Assembly: GCF_030818695.1 (NCBI RefSeq) | Contig: NZ_JAUTAR010000001.1 | Location: 1,730,501 to 1,794,500 of the forward strand | Origin: Chryseobacterium sp. SORGH_AS_0447 | Lineage (GTDB): Bacteria > Bacteroidota > Bacteroidia > Flavobacteriales > Weeksellaceae | Reading direction: 5' to 3' | DNA: 64,000 nucleotides | Part shown: in pieces, positions 54,522 to 62,890 of the stretch | How positions within the stretch are numbered: position 1 is the stretch's first letter | How the letters are laid out: each line of letters begins with the position of its first letter | Translations under genes and position numbers: made by a program | The notes under the pieces: model-generated | What the model was told of the DNA's origin: nothing | The model's database searches: none | Seen by the model: the letters and a program-made list of their open reading frames with translations, nothing else

Positions 54522-55400
54522 ATGAACTGTAAACAATTCAACAGCATATTGTTGGAAGTGATTCTACTTTATTTCGGATATCTTCCAATTAAACAAAATA
54601 AAAACGAAGCCTGGTATCTAAATCCTTTTGCCAATGAATCTCAAGCATCTTTTAAACTAGATAAAAGGAATAATGTCTGGTATCTTCACTCTGAAGGTGT
54701 TGGAGGTAACAATATAGATTTTATGATAAGATATCTAAATACTTCAGTAAGTGAAGTTCTTATTTGGGCAGCCAAACAAAATTTTTCTTCTTTTCAAAAG
54801 CAAAGTTTTTCTAAACCAAAATTAGAAGATCTAGTTAAAAACTATAATATAATTGAAGTAAAAGGAATCCAACATCCGGCGCTTTTAGATTATTTAAAAA
54901 GTAGAAAAGTTGGAAATCAAACCGAATTTTTACAAGAGATTCATTATCGGATGAACAATAAAAGATTTTTCGGAATTGGTTTCAAAAACAATTCAAACGG
55001 TTACGAAATTCGTAATAAATATTCAAAAATCTGTCTGGGTAAAAAAGACATCAGTAGCATAGAAAACGGTTCAGATTCAATTCGGGTTTTCGAAGGTTTT
55101 TTCGACTTTCTTTCCTTTAAAAATGTAGAAAGCTATTTAGAAAAAAGACCATCCGACTATATCATTTTGAATTCGGTAGCAATGATTTCTAAGATTAAAA
55201 ATTCATTCGGAAACTATGAAAATATTGAGCTGTATTTTGACAATGATGAAGCCGGAAACAGAGCCGTTGAAATGATTAAAAATGAAAACCAAAACGCAGA
55301 AGACTGCCGGGTTCTGTACTCATATTTTAAAGATCTGAATGACTGGCTGATTCACAAAAATCCATCCAATGAAAAACACGCTAGATACATGATAAGATGA
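54522..55400 (+). CDS. Toprim-domain primase of the mobilizable element
   Basis: This 292-residue protein has a CHC2-like N-terminal region (LNPFANESQASFKLDKRNNVWYLHSEGVGGNNIDFMIRYL). The zinc-binding cysteines are replaced there, as is common in such elements. The Toprim domain has VFEGFFDFLSFKN (catalytic Glu) and YFDNDEAGNRAVEMI (DxD-type, here DND). It should prime DNA synthesis of the excised or transferred circle. It lies directly after the AGGTAA cluster. Confidence 0.87.
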   Translation: MNCKQFNSILLEVILLYFGYLPIKQNKNEAWYLNPFANESQASFKLDKRNNVWYLHSEGVGGNNIDFMIRYLNTSVSEVLIWAAKQNFSSFQKQSFSKPKLEDLVKNYNIIEVKGIQHPALLDYLKSRKVGNQTEFLQEIHYRMNNKRFFGIGFKNNSNGYEIRNKYSKICLGKKDISSIENGSDSIRVFEGFFDFLSFKNVESYLEKRPSDYIILNSVAMISKIKNSFGNYENIELYFDNDEAGNRAVEMIKNENQNAEDCRVLYSYFKDLNDWLIHKNPSNEKHARYMIR

Positions 55401-55456
55401 ATGGAAAATAATACAGGTAAAATACGGTGGGTAATTAGTGCAAAAAGTACCCAAAG

Positions 55457-55486
55457 TTTACAATAAGCCTAGCCGCTGATTGTAAA
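55457..55486 (+). other. Candidate origin of transfer
   Basis: TTTACAAT and ATTGTAAA, a perfect 8-base inverted repeat around AAGCCTAGCCGCTG, lie about 65 bases upstream of the mobilization operon. Relaxase recognition sites often look like this and sit here. An intrinsic terminator (T run at 55494-55499) is an alternative. Confidence 0.45.
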
Positions 55487-55549
55487 ATTGGATTTTTTGA
55501 TTTCTTCCTATCGTCATAAATGGTTATTAATCAATACAAAATTAGCACA

Positions 55550-56008
55550 ATGGAAAAAGACTTTTTAGAAGAGTTTATAATTAACGTTACCAAAGAAAAT
55601 GATGCAAGAATTGCTCGGGAAGAAAGAAAGAAACACTTTCAGGAATTGGGCAGAAAAGGAGGTTTGAAGAAAAAAGAATCATTCCATCTCAATAAAGTTA
55701 TTTCATTTCGGGTGACGGAATCTGAATATGAGGATAATCTGAAAAAGGCAATTAAATATAAGCTCAAGTTATCAACCTACGCAAGAATGGTTTATTTAGA
55801 AAAAGAACTTAAGATCAATGAATTTCAAGCTGATGAAATTTTATTACAATACGGAAATTATTTCAAAAAAATAACTAATCTTTTACGAAATCGGGAATGG
55901 AATGTTTTTGAGAATAAAAAAGAAATTCTTTTAAACATCGAAACTACAATTGATCTAATCCAGCAATACTTGTACTCAAAAGTGAAACAAAGAAATACTG
56001 ATGAATAA
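55550..56008 (+). CDS. MobA/MobC-like plasmid mobilization protein
   Basis: From the ATG at 55550 this is 152 residues; the longer frame from 55520 adds MVINQYKIST. A basic GRKGGLKKKESFHL segment precedes a ribbon-helix-helix pattern (KVISFRVTESEYEDNLKKAIKYKLKLSTYARMVYL). A helical C-terminus with NYFKKITNLLRN follows, typical of the relaxase accessory protein that binds oriT. Its end overlaps the relaxase start by eight bases. Confidence 0.85.
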   Translation: MEKDFLEEFIINVTKENDARIAREERKKHFQELGRKGGLKKKESFHLNKVISFRVTESEYEDNLKKAIKYKLKLSTYARMVYLEKELKINEFQADEILLQYGNYFKKITNLLRNREWNVFENKKEILLNIETTIDLIQQYLYSKVKQRNTDE

Positions 56009-57149
56009 TTCTGCGACTACGAGAGCAATCACAAAAATTGCTTTGGAATATAATGGTAATGATAAAGGAACAGCAGAGATGGTGGCTTCGAATTATCTTT
56101 TGAGTGAAACAGCAGAAGGACAATTTCATGAAATGAAGACAGTGGCTGAGCGAAATTCTAAGGTAAAGAAATGGGCACTGACCGGTTATATTTCTCAACC
56201 AGACGAAATTGGTAGAGAATTAAGTGATGAAGAACTCAGAAAAATTGCAATAGAAGCGCTTACAAAAGTAGGCGTAACAAGAAAAAATCAATATCGGCTG
56301 GATATACATAACAGTACAAAACATAAGCATATTCATTTTGTCGTCAACAGAATTGATATTTCGGGAAAGTGTACTGTAAAATCTCATAATATTGGAAAAA
56401 GATTTGGAGAAGCTGTAAGAGAAGTTTGTAATGAGAAAGGTTTATTAACCGATATAGAGATTGGGATTCAGAAAAAAGCTCATATGCTGGAAAATTTGAT
56501 TGAGGCTATTAGGTCAAAAGATAACTTTGCCGATATCATCTCTAAAATGAAACAAAAAGGTTTTGAAGTTCAATTATCTTCAAATGCAAAGGACAGAATT
56601 TCGGGAATGCGCATTATGATGACAAAGGATATAAACCATGAAACCCTTCGTCAATACAAAGCTGGCTATAAATTATCCGAAATATCAGGTCAGCTAAAAA
56701 TTTCTGAGATAAAAAATATATTTGAATTAAAACAAGCTGTTAAAGAGGCACAAAAATATGCTGGTAATCTAAACTGTTTTCGGGAAAATCTTCAAAAAGC
56801 AGGGTACACAGTGAAAATTCAATACAAAGGAGAATTTAAAGCCGGTCAAAGAAATGAGATTCAGGATTTATGGATAAATAAAATTGATAATAATCAACAA
56901 AAAAACGGATTTTTTTTCAGGAAAAATATAGGGTTTTCTTTGTCTGCAATAGATTCTAATCTTGCTGATTGGGTAAGATCAATAAATCAAAGCAATACAA
57001 TTTATGATGCAGGTAATCATTTGAATTTAACAGCAAATGAAAGCATGATAGAAATTGCAAATAAATTATTAGATAATCTTCTTAACCCGACTTATGTTTC
57101 TCGTGCCGATGAAGAATTTTGGAAAAAGAAGCGAAAATTAAAACGGTAA
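56001..57149 (+). CDS. Relaxase/mobilization nuclease
   Basis: This 382-residue protein nicks oriT and pilots the strand during transfer. The metal-binding motif III is HNSTKHKHIHFVVNRID (HxxxxHxHxHxVxNR type) at about residues 99-115. The N-terminal SATTRAITKIALEYNGNDKGTAEMVASNYLL fits the PF03432 relaxase domain, with a likely nucleophile Tyr near 14-30. The C-terminal half is helical and of unknown role. It is co-translated with the mobilization protein upstream. Confidence 0.88.
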   Translation: MNNSATTRAITKIALEYNGNDKGTAEMVASNYLLSETAEGQFHEMKTVAERNSKVKKWALTGYISQPDEIGRELSDEELRKIAIEALTKVGVTRKNQYRLDIHNSTKHKHIHFVVNRIDISGKCTVKSHNIGKRFGEAVREVCNEKGLLTDIEIGIQKKAHMLENLIEAIRSKDNFADIISKMKQKGFEVQLSSNAKDRISGMRIMMTKDINHETLRQYKAGYKLSEISGQLKISEIKNIFELKQAVKEAQKYAGNLNCFRENLQKAGYTVKIQYKGEFKAGQRNEIQDLWINKIDNNQQKNGFFFRKNIGFSLSAIDSNLADWVRSINQSNTIYDAGNHLNLTANESMIEIANKLLDNLLNPTYVSRADEEFWKKKRKLKR

Positions 57150-57159
57150 TTAACAAAAT

Positions 57160-57763
57160 ATGGAAAATGAGAATAAAGGCTCACACAGTAACGGAATGGA
57201 ACTGTTAGAAAAGGTAATCAAATCAAATTTAGACAATATAGAACAGAATGTTAAACTAAGATTTGAAATTGACGATCTCAAGACATCGTTGAATGAAGTG
57301 CAATTCGGATTGAAAGATAGCAATTTGATATCTGATGAAATCTTAACCTCTTTTAAATTAGAAAATATCAAAAGAAAGGAATTTCTTAACAGTATACCCG
57401 TTAAAATAGAAACAGTTCTATCGCAAGAAACGATTGATTATTATGAAGGTTTTCATGAGAAAATAAAAATCATTAAAAGCAGGGATTGTAATTTTAATTT
57501 TTGCAGTTTTAATGATGATTGTCTCTGTTAATTTTGCTAATAATTTTTACAGGGAAAGTATTAAATCTAAAAGTGAGATTCGGGAGGAAATAATGAAAGA
57601 AATAGCTGATAAAGGACAAAACATCTATGATGAAAATGAGATTAAGATCTTAAATGAAAATACAAGTGTCATGCAAAAATGGATGAAAAAATATCCAAAA
57701 GAAGCAGAGAAGTTTCAACGGTTCAAAGATGGTTATGATGCAAGGGAAGACACTATGCCGTAA
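57160..57763 (+). pseudogene. Mobilization accessory membrane protein, frameshifted
   Basis: The first frame (57160-57531) encodes a coiled-coil-rich region and then loses sense after HEKIKIIKS. The frame that ends at 57763 opens with a membrane helix (IVILIFAVLMMIVSVNFANNF) and a charged tail ending REDTMP. Removing one G from GGG at 57482-57484 joins them into one protein of about 200 residues: coiled coil, membrane helix, tail. Span length is 3n+1. It lies ten bases after the relaxase, where elements of this class carry a small relaxase partner. It may anchor the relaxosome to the membrane; that is a guess. Confidence 0.7.
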
Positions 57764-57838
57764 ATTGAATTAGTTGAAATATCCAATACTTTATCTTAAA
57801 AATAACTGTCAGATTAAGTATTGACTACTTCAAAATAA

Positions 57839-57863
57839 CAAAGCCACCTATTTGGTGGCTTTG
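57839..57863. terminator. Hairpin between mobilizable element and immunity array
   Basis: CAAAGCCACC/GGTGGCTTTG arms with a five-base loop separate the two converging blocks. Flanking T runs are weak. Confidence 0.6.
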
Positions 57864-57909
57864 AGGTTTACGTAACTAAGTTTTGTCAATAATATTTGTT
57901 TCTATATTA

Positions 57910-58254
57910 TTATTCCTCAACTAACTCTAAGAATAGACTTTGTAAATCTTCGTTTAATTTTTTAGTACTATTCTCTGTTGTTAATAAAAACTCATCATTA
58001 ATACCATCTGCATAAGTTGATCCATCCAATATCCCTAATGTATGCGATAATGTATTAATTTCAACGATCTTCAGGAAATTTAAAAATACTTCTTTTTGTT
58101 CCTTAGAGAAATCTATATATATTGGAATTATAGCTTTCCATACTGGATCTGTAGCCTGCGTTGTTGTTTCTAACAGGTTTTTGTACAAACTTAAATTTTC
58201 TTCAATAATATCTCTATTAAAGATTTCAACTAATTTTTCTGATGTAATGCTCAT
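57910..58254 (-). CDS. Hypothetical protein of the immunity array, 114 residues
   Basis: This is a soluble, acidic, all-helical-looking protein with no signal. I do not recognise the family. Its ATG overlaps the stop of the upstream DUF4375-like gene by four bases, so it is co-translated with it. Position and composition suggest an immunity protein or a partner of one. This is inference from context only. Confidence 0.6.
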   Translation of the reverse strand: MSITSEKLVEIFNRDIIEENLSLYKNLLETTTQATDPVWKAIIPIYIDFSKEQKEVFLNFLKIVEINTLSHTLGILDGSTYADGINDEFLLTTENSTKKLNEDLQSLFLELVEE

Positions 58255-58721
58255 GATACTTTTCTTAAATAATCTGCTAACAAATCTTCGACATTCTCAT
58301 CTTCAATATCATAATATGTATCATCCAATTTTCTAAATGATTCATTTAAAATATCCTCATTGAAAAGCCTTTTGAGAGTCTTATTTAATAACTGTTTGCG
58401 AAATTCATCATCACTAATTGTATCGTCTTTGACAAGATTAAAGGCTTTTTCCAATAGATTTGATTTCTTAAATGCTCCTATTTCAATTAAGGCATCAATG
58501 GTCTCTTTTGCAAATTGTCCATATCCATTTACAAAGTATTGGTCAAATCCTCCATTAAATATTTGGTTTTCTAAAATCACTGTCAAATAGGTTGTTTGCA
58601 AATGTAAAGGTAGATTAACAATATAACTATACCAATATGGTATATCACTTACAAACCATTCATCTTTAATACCTTTAGTTGATTGTAAATAGAATTTTTC
58701 TATTAGTTTCTTTTTGTTCAT
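58251..58721 (-). CDS. DUF4375-like (DMP19-type) protein, probable immunity protein
   Basis: This 156-residue protein matches the DUF4375 pattern: YSYIVNLPLHLQTTYLTVILENQIFNGGFDQYFVNGYGQFAKETIDALIEIGA (residues about 30-82), then EKAFNLVKDD and a C-terminal FRKLDDTYYDIEDENVEDLLADYLR. It is acidic and soluble. A clear paralog lies immediately upstream at 58738. Proteins of this family occur often next to polymorphic toxins. The cognate toxin is not visible. Confidence 0.75.
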   Translation of the reverse strand: MNKKKLIEKFYLQSTKGIKDEWFVSDIPYWYSYIVNLPLHLQTTYLTVILENQIFNGGFDQYFVNGYGQFAKETIDALIEIGAFKKSNLLEKAFNLVKDDTISDDEFRKQLLNKTLKRLFNEDILNESFRKLDDTYYDIEDENVEDLLADYLRKVS

Positions 58722-58737
58722 CGTAATACGCTTTAAA

Positions 58738-59211
58738 TTAACTCTTTAAATGATTTATCAAATAATCAACAAGTAATTGTTCTAAATCTTCATCAAGATT
58801 ATCGTATTCATCATCCAATTTTTCTAATAAATGCCAAAGTTCATCATCGAAATCAGTAATTTTATCCAATTTTCTATTGAAAATTTTTGTTCTAAACTCA
58901 TCTATGCTATATTTTTCACTATTGACGACTTCTACCGCTTTCTCTAATATTTTAGATGCTTGATAAGCTTTGATAAGCTTTAAATATTCAATAGTTAAAT
59001 AGGCAAATTGTCCATATGAATTAAAAAAATATTGATGCAAACCTCCATTAAAAACCTGTTGATGAAAAATGAGTATTGTATAAGTAACCTGTAAATTCTG
59101 GGGTAAATTAATAACATAATTATACCACAAATCCTTATCATTTAGTATCTTACTATTTAACCCTTTTACTGAATCTGCATAATATTTGCTTGTTATTTCT
59201 TCGTTTTTCAT
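58738..59211 (-). CDS. DUF4375-like (DMP19-type) protein, tandem paralog
   Basis: This 157-residue protein shares with 58251-58721 the line YNYVINLPQNLQVTYTILIFHQQVFNGGLHQYFFNSYGQFAYLTIEYLKLI and the ending WHLLEKLDDEYDNLDEDLEQLLVDYL. The two genes are 16 bases apart and arose by duplication, with divergence in between. It is probably an immunity protein; the toxin is unknown. Confidence 0.75.
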   Translation of the reverse strand: MKNEEITSKYYADSVKGLNSKILNDKDLWYNYVINLPQNLQVTYTILIFHQQVFNGGLHQYFFNSYGQFAYLTIEYLKLIKAYQASKILEKAVEVVNSEKYSIDEFRTKIFNRKLDKITDFDDELWHLLEKLDDEYDNLDEDLEQLLVDYLINHLKS

Positions 59212-59330
59212 ATTTATATTCTATTTTTTTGTTTTATAAATGCTCTTTCGTACATTGACTAATTCAATTGAATTCATACAATAAATTTTTGGATATACAG
59301 AAGTTTGATGTAGAAAAACTAATAATAAAA

Positions 59331-59356
59331 AGGCTGTCCAGAATTCTGTACAGCCT
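59331..59356 (-). terminator. Hairpin behind the immunity remnant
   Basis: AGGCTGT/ACAGCCT arms are followed by T-rich sequence on the minus strand. Confidence 0.55.
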
Positions 59357-59366
59357 CTCTTTAAAA

Positions 59367-59627
59367 TTATTGTATTTTGTCTAATTCCTCTTCAATATCT
59401 CTCTTAAACTCCTCAAGGTTTACAACAAATCCTGATTTTCCATTAATTAGGAAATACATTTACAAGATAATTTTCTGAAGCAATAATTTCAAATAAATCA
59501 TTGTACAAATATTCCAAATTAAGCTTTAATGGTTTGCAATCTAGCCACCCTTCTTCCAAATTTGAAAGTATAAAGTCCTTTGTTGTCCAAAATGATATAA
59601 AATTTTTAATTAGAGATACAATTTTAT
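59367..59627 (-). pseudogene. Decayed remnant of an immunity-like gene
   Basis: No start codon is present. The readable part runs from just after a TAG at about 59627: FISFWTTKDFILSNLEEGW, then LDCKPLKLNLEYLYNDLFEI, IASENYLVNVF. A one-base insertion in the T run (minus strand) at 59452-59454 shifts the frame. The other frame goes on LINGKSGFVVNLEEFKRDIE to a TAA at 59367-59369. The 5' end is gone. I cannot name the family. Context suggests an immunity protein. Confidence 0.6.
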
Positions 59628-59664
59628 ACTAGTGAAATGCATAATAACTTTAGTTAAAAAAACA

Positions 59665-60297
59665 TCAATCAATCTCATCTTTTATTATTTTAACATTATC
59701 ATTTTCCATTAAAAATCTATATCCAAATGGTAGAGCCAGATATTTCAAAATATCAGGTCTTGCAAAAGCAACATGATAATAGTGGACAGTCGTTAGAGAT
59801 TCAATATTATCATCATAATCGTCAGTAATTAACCACCATCCAGACATATGTTCAGGGGAATCGTAGCGTATTCCTTCAACATCTTTACCTTCATAAACGC
59901 CTTTTGAGATTACAATCTGTTGGTTGAAGTTAGGAAATAATGGAATTAGCTTATACTGAAAACATATTTCTGATTGATTTTTTATAATAGAAATTGCTAC
60001 ATCGCACCCTTCATTTAGATTCTCACCATTATTATTAATTTCATATAAATTATAATATTTTGAATCGTTAATTTTAAATTGTAAATACCAAGAATAATAG
60101 CCTATGCTTTGATTATCTAAAATCGTAGGTTTATTATCAACAATATAATCAATTAGATATTTAATTACTTCAATGTATTCTAACTCTTCAAAGTAACCTA
60201 TAATTACTCTAATTTCTCTTTCAATAATTGATACCAATCCTTCTGTGTGGATATAAACACTATCAGATTTAATGGCAACATTTCTATATACTATCAT
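59665..60297 (-). CDS. Imm33-like (DUF2185) protein, probable immunity protein
   Basis: This 210-residue soluble protein has a C-terminal region from about residue 150 (HMSGWWLITDDYDDNIESLTTVHYYHVAFARPDILKYLALPFGYRFLM) that resembles the DUF2185/Imm33 immunity fold. The first 150 residues are not recognised. It starts 15 bases downstream of an orphan HNH-like toxin tip, so it is the likely cognate immunity gene for that tip. Confidence 0.7.
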   Translation of the reverse strand: MIVYRNVAIKSDSVYIHTEGLVSIIEREIRVIIGYFEELEYIEVIKYLIDYIVDNKPTILDNQSIGYYSWYLQFKINDSKYYNLYEINNNGENLNEGCDVAISIIKNQSEICFQYKLIPLFPNFNQQIVISKGVYEGKDVEGIRYDSPEHMSGWWLITDDYDDNIESLTTVHYYHVAFARPDILKYLALPFGYRFLMENDNVKIIKDEID

Positions 60298-60311
60298 TTA
60301 TTTAAATTTGT

Positions 60312-60611
60312 TTAAGGTATTTGACCATTTCTCTTCATTCCTGAAATAATTCCTCCTTGGCTTGCACTACAATATTTACAATGTGGATAGAGGATTTGCA
60401 AAGAACCATCAGGAGCAATAGCATTGGGTGGTTGATGATCTAAAATGAAATTACCTGATTTGGTTCCAGCTTTCTTTTGACCACAAGTATGACAACCAAG
60501 TGTCCCACCTTGTTCATTAATAATTTTTCTTTCTTCAGAAGAGTAAAACAATACTAACACTTTTTCATGAACATTTGATAAAGCATAATCTCTGTTTTCA
60601 TCAATAATTGT
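60312..60611 (-). pseudogene. Orphan toxin tip with HNH-like zinc nuclease pattern
   Basis: The frame is open from just after a TAG near 60612 to the stop at 60312, with no ATG upstream of the conserved part. A GTG at 60560 is the only weak start. Visible elements are SSEERKIINEQGG, CHTC, KSGNFILDHQPPNA and PHCKYC. Two CxxC pairs and the DH make a treble-clef/HNH-type zinc nuclease fold likely. A tip without its delivery protein is what is left when an Rhs toxin exchanges its C-terminus. The gene behind it is the probable immunity partner. Confidence 0.65.
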
Positions 60612-60715
60612 CTACAGTTTATCAAAATCGTATTTTTATAAAATACTGATATCTTTTAAATGGTTCTAACTTTAAGATATTTTTTTTTAAGATTCATTGT
60701 TTAATGTAATTTAGA

Positions 60716-60744
60716 GATTAGTGCATTTTTAAAATGCACTAATC
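60716..60744 (-). terminator. Perfect palindromic terminator of the SUKH genes
   Basis: GATTAGTGCATTTT and AAAATGCACTAATC pair without mismatch around one base, 11 bases past the stop of the gene at 60755. Confidence 0.65.
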
Positions 60745-60754
60745 TAAATTTATC

Positions 60755-61336
60755 TTAATAGGGAAGAGTCGAAACATCTTCATTAATCGGTTTTCCATCC
60801 GCATCAAATAGAGTATATAAACGCATCAATTCAGCTGATAACATCTCTTGAAAAGACTCCCATTGAGTTTTAGAAGTTGCATCATCTGGTGAACCGCAAT
60901 GAACAATATTTGTATCTTTATCTATATATAGTAGTGAACCATCCCATTGATACCCACCAATAAAAAAATAACTTTCTTTTGCGTTTGTAGGTCTTTCGTA
61001 TATATTTGGAGTAATAATAGAAAACGGTTGCCTTGAATTTGCTTTTGGATCTCTAGTCAATTGCCTTCTCAACCCATCTAAACTTAGTGTTGATGACAAA
61101 AAATTACCCCCGTTACTATAATTCGTAAGAAAATCTTTGTAATCTTTCGGAATACTTGTACCTAATTCTTTTTCAAGTACAACAATTTCTTCTTCTTGAA
61201 TCTTTGGATATATAATATTTAACCAAGCTTTTGGTCCATTAAATGGCGCCCTCCCTATCATCATAGCTCCATCACTCGAGCTTTCCAATCCTAAATTTGA
61301 AAATTTATATATAAGCTCATTAATTTTATTGTACAT
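60755..61336 (-). CDS. SMI1/KNR4 (SUKH) family immunity protein
   Basis: This 193-residue protein has the SUKH core pattern: EEEIVVLEKELGTSIPKDYKDFLTNYSNGGNF (residues about 47-78) and LYIDKDTNIVHCGSPDD (about 150). SUKH proteins neutralise many unrelated nuclease and deaminase toxins. It is a tandem paralog of 61355-61936, with long shared segments such as NAKESYFFIGGYQWDGS. Its toxin is not visible. Confidence 0.85.
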   Translation of the reverse strand: MYNKINELIYKFSNLGLESSSDGAMMIGRAPFNGPKAWLNIIYPKIQEEEIVVLEKELGTSIPKDYKDFLTNYSNGGNFLSSTLSLDGLRRQLTRDPKANSRQPFSIITPNIYERPTNAKESYFFIGGYQWDGSLLYIDKDTNIVHCGSPDDATSKTQWESFQEMLSAELMRLYTLFDADGKPINEDVSTLPY

Positions 61337-61354
61337 AACTAATTTAACAGTATT

Positions 61355-61936
61355 TTAATATGGAAGTGTTGATTGATCCTCATCTATTTCTCTTCCTTTT
61401 TCATCAAAGAAAGTATACAAACGTTTTAATTCGGAAACTAACATTTCTTCGAAGGATTTCCACTGAACCTTTGATTTAGCATCATATCTTTCACAACAGT
61501 GCACTATATCAGTATCTTTATCTATATACAAACGTGAGCCATCCCACTGATAGCTTCCTATAAAAAAATAACTATCTTTTGCGTTACTGGGGCGTTCATA
61601 TAAATTTGCCGAAATTGGAGAAAAAGGCTGTCTGGAATTTACCTTAGGATCACGAGTCAGTTCTCTTCTGAATCCGTATAAACTTAATGTTGCAGTTAAA
61701 ACCATCAAACCATTACTAAACTTGTTCAAAAACTTCTTATACTCTTGAGGTATTTCTGTATTTAATTGCTCTTCAAGGCTTTCTATTTCTTTATTTTCTA
61801 GTGTTGGAAAAATTTCATTGATCCAAGCATCACTACCAAGATGCGGTGCTTTACCAATTAAAATTGCACCATCACTTGAGTTTCCTATACCCAAATTTTG
61901 AAATTTATAAATGAGTTCTCTTATTTCTTTGTACAT
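61355..61936 (-). CDS. SMI1/KNR4 (SUKH) family immunity protein, tandem paralog
   Basis: This is also 193 residues, with ENKEIESLEEQLNTEIPQEYKKFLNKFSNGL at the SUKH core and SRLYIDKDTDIVHCCERYD further on. Both copies share NLYERP/NIYERP, NAKDSYFFIG and the C-terminal LYTFFDE/LYTLFDA region. The gap between the genes is 18 bases. Duplication followed by divergence is the simplest reading. It may protect against a different toxin from its sister. Confidence 0.85.
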   Translation of the reverse strand: MYKEIRELIYKFQNLGIGNSSDGAILIGKAPHLGSDAWINEIFPTLENKEIESLEEQLNTEIPQEYKKFLNKFSNGLMVLTATLSLYGFRRELTRDPKVNSRQPFSPISANLYERPSNAKDSYFFIGSYQWDGSRLYIDKDTDIVHCCERYDAKSKVQWKSFEEMLVSELKRLYTFFDEKGREIDEDQSTLPY

Positions 61937-61989
61937 AAAATTAGTTTTTAAGAGTACTTAGAGATTATCCAGTTTTTTTTTATATTTAT

Positions 61990-62202
61990 GAGCCTGTTTA
62001 AATTTATAGTCTATTTTTATAATTAATTCAGCCCCTTTAGCTTAAAAACTTAATAAAAATCAATTTATTGATTTCTTAATTATAATTCAGTTTAACTAGC
62101 TTAAATTTTTAATGTTAAATTTATGTGTAAACAGAGTTTATTCTAATTTAGAAACTAAAGAAAAAGCTATAAACTTTTATTTAGAAATTTTTAAACAGGC
62201 TC
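61990..62202. mobile_element. MITE-like element, 213 bp
   Basis: GAGCCTGTTTAAA at 61990-62002 is matched by its inverse TTTAAACAGGCTC at 62190-62202. TAT stands at both outer edges (61987-61989 and 62203-62205), a possible three-base target duplication. The inside is AT-rich and noncoding. It sits between two immunity genes. Confidence 0.65.
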
Positions 62203-62208
62203 TATAAA

Positions 62209-62889
62209 TTAAGATTTTTCAAAAACAGCATTAATTCTATATGCATCTGAAGCTAATAATTTAATTCTATTCTTGTTCGTGGCTTCTTCACTTTGGCTCA
62301 AGACTATTTCTGCCGATTTAAACCAAACATCAGGTATATTATCAATTTGTTTTTCTAACGTAAACCTAAAATCAAAATCACTTAAACGATGATCTCTATT
62401 TTTAATCAAATCAATTACATTAGTTGCTAATTCATATAAAATAGAGACATCCGAACTTTCATATATATCTTTTATTAATTCTGGTGTAATAAATTTAATT
62501 TCAGCTTCTTGTATCGCATCAATAAATTTTGAATGTGTATTTGGCGAATATATATTCCACCAAATATCTTTTACCCCAGGTTCGTAATCAACCCCTAGAA
62601 ATCTATTTTTATCATTTTCATTGAGAAGAAAGCCTATCCTATTAAAAGATTCTTGCGGAATATCTCCCCAAATACAAGACCAACAGGTTGTTTTTGATAG
62701 GTAAAGACTAGCAGTAAAAATATCCTTTTCATACCTTGAAGTTTCAAGACCAAGGGTAAGAAATAGATTAGGATTAATCTTTTTCACAAATAATGCTGTA
62801 GCCCCTAAAAAACTATCTTTAAAATATATATAATCTTGTTCTTTTAAGCTGTTTTCAAATTCAGTTATTAATTTCCTTTTTAAACTCAT
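62209..62889 (-). CDS. Probable immunity protein of the Rhs toxin
   Basis: This 226-residue soluble protein starts one base after the Rhs toxin stop, the standard place for a cognate immunity gene. No family is recognised. Visible parts are LFLTLGLETSRYEKDIFTASLYLSKTTCWSCIWGDIP, an YEPGVKDIWWNIYSPN segment and a helical C-terminus (KQIDNIPDVWFKSAEIVLSQS). The role is inferred from position. A MITE-like element ends six bases after its stop. Confidence 0.75.
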   Translation of the reverse strand: MSLKRKLITEFENSLKEQDYIYFKDSFLGATALFVKKINPNLFLTLGLETSRYEKDIFTASLYLSKTTCWSCIWGDIPQESFNRIGFLLNENDKNRFLGVDYEPGVKDIWWNIYSPNTHSKFIDAIQEAEIKFITPELIKDIYESSDVSILYELATNVIDLIKNRDHRLSDFDFRFTLEKQIDNIPDVWFKSAEIVLSQSEEATNKNRIKLLASDAYRINAVFEKS

Positions 62890-62890
62890 T

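Larger units (their letters stand above)
51317..57800. mobile_element. Integrative mobilizable element behind mnmE
   Basis: This block of about 6.4 kb contains, all on the plus strand: integrase, excisionase-like protein, VirE helicase, primase, mobilization protein, relaxase and a relaxase accessory gene. It is visibly more AT-rich than the DNA to its left. The left end is placed at the mnmE stop because the integrase promoter follows at once. The right end is not proven: I found no convincing repeat of the mnmE 3' end. It is set where the strand switches to the immunity array. The order is that of the NBU/Tn4555-like mobilizable elements of Bacteroidota. Confidence 0.75.

Noticed and set aside
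57880..57895. AAGTTTTGT resembles part of the mnmE 3' end (AAGTTTTGTATCGGG) and could be the right attachment site
   Set aside because: Only nine bases match, and the ATCGGGAAATAA part that should remain at the far end of the element is missing; chance in AT-rich DNA is likely.
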